Of a stretch of 7,918 bases of DNA, positions 5,682 through 7,918 are shown one piece after another. The notes under the pieces were generated by a model. It was not told the origin of the DNA. It ran no database searches and worked only from the letters and a program-made list of their open reading frames with translations. The number at the start of each line of letters is the position of its first letter. Position 1 is the first letter of the stretch. The DNA comes from Candidatus Adiutrix sp. (GTDB taxonomy: Bacteria > Desulfobacterota > Desulfarculia > Adiutricales > Adiutricaceae). The stretch spans positions 1 through 7,918 of the forward strand of contig JAISRV010000426.1 in assembly GCA_031273445.1 (NCBI GenBank), in the 5' to 3' direction. Both the position numbers and the translations under genes were made by a program.

Positions 5682-5924
5682 ATGGCCATGACCATGTGCC
5701 CGGGACAAAACACAGCTTTTTGGCGACCCGGAGATATTTTTGACATAACCTGTCCCGGCTGCGGCGGCCAGGTGGAATTTTTCAAGGATGAAGCCCGCCG
5801 CCGCTGCCAGGGCTGCGGCCACGTTTTCGTCAACCCCAGGCTTAACGAAGGCTGCGCCGCCTGGTGCAAATTCGCCGACAAATGCCTGGGCCTGAACCCG
5901 GAGATAAGAACTGACTCAAAATGA
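5682..5924 (+). CDS. Small eight-cysteine zinc-ribbon protein
   Basis: This 80-residue protein has eight cysteines. A zinc ribbon is formed by CPGC (24-27) and CQGC (42-45) about 15 residues apart. A further set, Cys6 (MCPGQ) and Cys58/62/68 (GCAAWCKFADKCLG), could make a second four-Cys metal site. The pattern CPGQ..W.PGDIF...CP.CG..VEFFKDE..R.C..CGH...NP...GCA.WC..A..CLG is one I recall as the N-terminal part of longer HD-domain phosphohydrolase-like proteins in anaerobes; here it stands alone and stops after the CLG. The function is unknown; it may be a metal or redox adaptor for the upstream ferredoxin-like protein. The start at 5682 has AGGA seven bases upstream; ATGs at 5688 and 5694 are less well placed. 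Probably co-transcribed with the ferredoxin gene. Confidence 0.8.
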   Translation: MAMTMCPGQNTAFWRPGDIFDITCPGCGGQVEFFKDEARRRCQGCGHVFVNPRLNEGCAAWCKFADKCLGLNPEIRTDSK

Positions 5925-5947
5925 GAATGACAGCCTCCGCGGCGCGT

Positions 5948-5976
5948 TTGCCAATATCAGTCTAAAATGCTATCAT
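5948..5976 (+). promoter_or_regulatory. Sigma70-like promoter before the inositol-monophosphatase-family gene
   Basis: TTGCCA (5948-5953) and TATCAT (5971-5976) each match the consensus at five of six positions and are separated by the ideal 17 bases. Transcription would start near 5983, about 75 bases before the preferred start codon at 6058. This suggests that the phosphatase gene and those after it form a unit separate from the ferredoxin pair. Confidence 0.6.
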
Positions 5977-6057
5977 ATCAAAGATACGTCGCGGCATAAA
6001 TAAAATATGTCGCGGCGCCTTTTGATGAAGCGTTTTTTGAAGGGAAGGGCCGACGCC

Positions 6058-6885
6058 ATGATTAATCTGCAGCAGGCGCTTAAAACGGCCCTGGAAGCCG
6101 CAGCCGCCGGCGCCGAGGAAGTGATGCGCGGTTACGGCGACGAAAAACCGCGGGTGAGCCGCAAGGGCCCCACCAACCTGGTGACCGAATATGATCTGCG
6201 CTCAGAAGAAATCGTGCGCAAAATCATTACGCGCGACTGGCCCGAACACCTCCTGGCGGGTGAGGAAGGCGGGGTCTCCGGTTCTAAACGGTCTTTGTAC
6301 AAATGGCATATCGATCCCCTGGACGGCACCGCCAACTTTGCTCACGGGCACCCGTTTTTCGCCGTCTCGATAGGCCTGTTCGGGCCCGACGGAAACGGCG
6401 CGGAAAAACCGCTGGCCGGCGTCATAAACGCGCCGGCTCTGGGGGAGCTCTACTGGGGCGCGCGCGGCTGCGGCGCCTTTCGCCGTCAGAGCCTGGCCGG
6501 GCGCGGATTCAGAGAAAAACGGCTGGCGGTCAGTTCCGCCGACGCGCTGCGCGACGCCATGCTGAACACCGGCTTCCCCTATGACATATATGAGCGCGGC
6601 GGCGAAATACTGCACCCTTTCGGACGACTGGCGACAGCGGCCCGTAGCGTGCGCCGGGCCGGTTCCGCGGCTCTTGATCTGGCCTATGTCGCCGCCGGCG
6701 TGGCCGACGCTTTTTGGGAGGCCGGACTCAGCCCCTGGGATGTGGCCGCGGGCCTTTTATTGCTGGAAGAAGCCGGAGGGCTGGCCACCGACTATCACGG
6801 CGGACCGTATATTTTGGGCGAAAGCCGTAATATCCTCGCCTCAAACGGACCTCTGCACGACAAGATTCTGCCGTATCTGGAGTGA
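6058..6885 (+). CDS. Inositol monophosphatase family protein
   Basis: This 275-residue protein is a Mg-dependent phosphatase of the IMPase/FIG superfamily (SuhB, CysQ relatives), which remove phosphate from myo-inositol phosphates or similar small substrates. The three metal sites are visible: GEEGG (Glu69, Glu70), IDPLDGTANF (Asp86, Asp89, with Gly90-Thr91) and SPWDVAAG (Asp228). An RRAGSAALDLAYVAAGVAD segment (about 199-217) is the usual substrate-side region. The length is normal. The frame is open upstream to ATGs at 6007 and 6025, but 6058 is chosen because a GGGAAGGG ribosome site lies just before it and the protein then starts as its relatives do (MINLQQAL). It has its own promoter-like sequence. 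The substrate cannot be told from the sequence; suhB-like inositol-1-phosphatase is the default guess. Confidence 0.9.
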   Translation: MINLQQALKTALEAAAAGAEEVMRGYGDEKPRVSRKGPTNLVTEYDLRSEEIVRKIITRDWPEHLLAGEEGGVSGSKRSLYKWHIDPLDGTANFAHGHPFFAVSIGLFGPDGNGAEKPLAGVINAPALGELYWGARGCGAFRRQSLAGRGFREKRLAVSSADALRDAMLNTGFPYDIYERGGEILHPFGRLATAARSVRRAGSAALDLAYVAAGVADAFWEAGLSPWDVAAGLLLLEEAGGLATDYHGGPYILGESRNILASNGPLHDKILPYLE

Positions 6886-6953
6886 AGCCGAAAAGGCCGC
6901 GCCGCCCGCAACCCGGCAGTCGACCGCGGGCAGGCCCGGCCAAGGAGTAAACG

Positions 6954-7580
6954 ATGCGCAAGGCTCACGCCTGGAACGACGAAGCCGCCCTAGACGATTT
7001 TCTTCACAATATGGAAATCGGGCATCTCACCACCATAGACGCGGAAGGATGGCCTCTGACCGTGCCCTTAAATTATGTCTGGCACGGAGGCAATATTTTT
7101 TTCCACACCGGCCCCGGAGAAAAGATGGCTAATCTCCGAGCCAACCCCAAGGTTTCCTTCACCGTGACCGAGGCCTTGGGCCTCTTGACTTCCGATTTCA
7201 CCAACGCGCCGTGCCATGACACCCAGTTGGGGCGCTCGGTCTTTATCCGGGGGCTGGCTCATGAAATAGCCGAACCGGAACGTAAACAGAGAATTCTGGG
7301 AAAAATAATAGCCAAATATGACCCAAAATTCGCCGCGGCTTCGGGCGACGACGAAAACTTTTCCCCGGAAAGCATTATGGAGCAGCCTTCTTTCCAGGCC
7401 TGCCAGGTGGTCGAGATCGTGGCGGCTTCATTAAGCGGCCGCCGGCATCTGTTGTCGGACAAACCTGAAAAATACCGCAAAGCCGTGGCCGCGCACTTTC
7501 AGCGGCTGGGCCAGGAAACCGGGCGCGAGCGCGACCTGGCGACAGCGCGGCTCATTTTCCAGAACCTGGACATCATCTAA
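6954..7580 (+). CDS. Pyridoxamine 5'-phosphate oxidase family (NimA-like) flavin protein
   Basis: This 208-residue FMN-binding split-barrel protein is most like the NimA-related branch. The diagnostic run is MEIGHLTTIDAEGWPLTVPLNYVWH (20-44), followed by NIFFHTGPGEKMANLRANPKVSFTV (47-71). The first gives the barrel strands and the second the phosphate/FMN-binding strand and the K..NL..NP.V.F motif. Members of this branch reduce or bind flavin-dependent small substrates, and some confer nitroimidazole resistance; the reaction here is unknown. A C-terminal extension (about 150-208, rich in Lys/Arg/Glu) follows the barrel. The start has AAGGAG seven bases upstream. It lies 68 bases after the phosphatase gene and is probably co-transcribed with it. 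True PdxH is less likely because the overall sequence pattern is that of the NimA-like group. Confidence 0.85.
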   Translation: MRKAHAWNDEAALDDFLHNMEIGHLTTIDAEGWPLTVPLNYVWHGGNIFFHTGPGEKMANLRANPKVSFTVTEALGLLTSDFTNAPCHDTQLGRSVFIRGLAHEIAEPERKQRILGKIIAKYDPKFAAASGDDENFSPESIMEQPSFQACQVVEIVAASLSGRRHLLSDKPEKYRKAVAAHFQRLGQETGRERDLATARLIFQNLDII

Positions 7581-7652
7581 ACGCGGGCCGGCTCCCCTCC
7601 CAGAATCGGGCGGCCGCCGAGGCAGCCTGTCGCGCACGCAGGTAAACACATT

Positions 7653-7918
7653 ATGGGCGGACTAACCTTATATCTGGGCGGCGCCAAAAGCGGCAAGACG
7701 CGTCTGGCCTTGACCGCCGCCGCCGCCTACCCTCCCCCGCGCCTCTACCTGGCCACGGCGCAGGCCTTTGACGAAGAAATGGAAATCCGCATTAAAAATC
7801 ACCAGGCCGAACGCGGCCCGGAGTGGCGCGCCATCGAAGAGCCGCTGAACCCGGACCAAGCCCTGGCGGCCCTGAAAGGCGGCAGCGTCGTCCTGATGGA
7901 CTGTCTGACCCTGTGGCT
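7653..7918 (+). CDS. cobU: Adenosylcobinamide kinase / adenosylcobinamide-phosphate guanylyltransferase, N-terminal part
   Basis: CobU/CobP phosphorylates adenosylcobinamide and then transfers GMP to it, making AdoCbi-GDP for the late steps of cobalamin (B12) assembly or salvage. The first 88 residues are present; the gene runs off the right edge (family length about 180). The P-loop GGAKSGKT is at 9-16. YLATAQAFDEEMEIRIKNHQ includes His50, which by alignment from memory matches the guanylylated His46 of Salmonella CobU, and MDCLTLW (82-88) is the conserved motif near the cut. The start at 7653 gives the normal short lead into the P-loop; the ribosome site is weak (CAGG, 12 bases upstream). 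The 72-base gap before it is GC-rich and holds no recognisable cobalamin riboswitch. Neighbouring cob genes probably lie beyond the edge. Confidence 0.93.
   Translation, partial: MGGLTLYLGGAKSGKTRLALTAAAAYPPPRLYLATAQAFDEEMEIRIKNHQAERGPEWRAIEEPLNPDQALAALKGGSVVLMDCLTLW

Noticed and set aside
5988..6016. Direct repeat GTCGCGGC, two copies 21 bp apart, before the phosphatase gene
   Set aside because: The copies are only 8 bp and GC-rich; the second lies at the start of the unused upstream frame. Not enough for an operator call.
6581..7132. 183-residue plus-strand ORF across the phosphatase/NimA-like junction
   Set aside because: It overlaps two well-supported genes in another frame and shows no family features.
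7581..7652. Possible cobalamin riboswitch before cobU
   Set aside because: Expected because of the gene, but the gap is only 72 bases and lacks the B12-box and the conserved core; it shows only short GC palindromes such as GGCGGCCGCC.

Overview
This is a GC-rich, gene-dense bacterial chromosome segment. It holds ten genes, two of them cut by the window edges. No mobile element, CRISPR array, rRNA or tRNA was seen. Dedicated 4Fe-4S chemistry, a Cys-rich protein pair of a kind I associate with strict anaerobes, a Crp/Fnr-type operator and a cobalamin salvage gene together suggest an anaerobe. Deltaproteobacteria (Desulfobacterota) are my best guess, but this rests on gene style and not on a marker gene.

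Layout. At the left edge is the N-terminus of a minus-strand membrane protein, probably an AI-2E/PerM-type transporter. It is divergent from mutL (plus strand), with a 274-bp GC-rich gap between them. mutL converges on a four-gene minus-strand cluster, read in the order yggT (two fused YggT repeats), DUF167/YggU, a small cupin, and a TPR protein. The ends of mutL and the TPR gene meet inside a perfect 18-bp inverted repeat that contains both stop codons.

From about 4641 to 4892 there is a divergent regulatory region. On its right is a plus-strand series: a ferredoxin-like iron-sulfur protein, a tiny eight-cysteine zinc-ribbon protein, an inositol-monophosphatase-family enzyme with its own sigma70-like promoter, a NimA-like FMN split-barrel protein, and the start of cobU (adenosylcobinamide kinase/guanylyltransferase).

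How they fit together. Most genes are housekeeping: mismatch repair, the YggT/YggU envelope pair, cofactor salvage. The most distinctive part is the ferredoxin plus zinc-ribbon pair. It is preceded by a near-consensus Fnr-type site (TTGAC-GCAA-ATCAA) centred exactly 41.5 bp upstream of the start point predicted from a good -10 box, which is the standard geometry for a class II Crp/Fnr activator. This suggests redox- or nitrosative-stress-controlled expression. The pair's biochemical role is not known to me. A second theme is sequence instability within genes: a C9 tract in the linker of mutL, an A8 tract near its end, and a T9 tract in the TPR gene.
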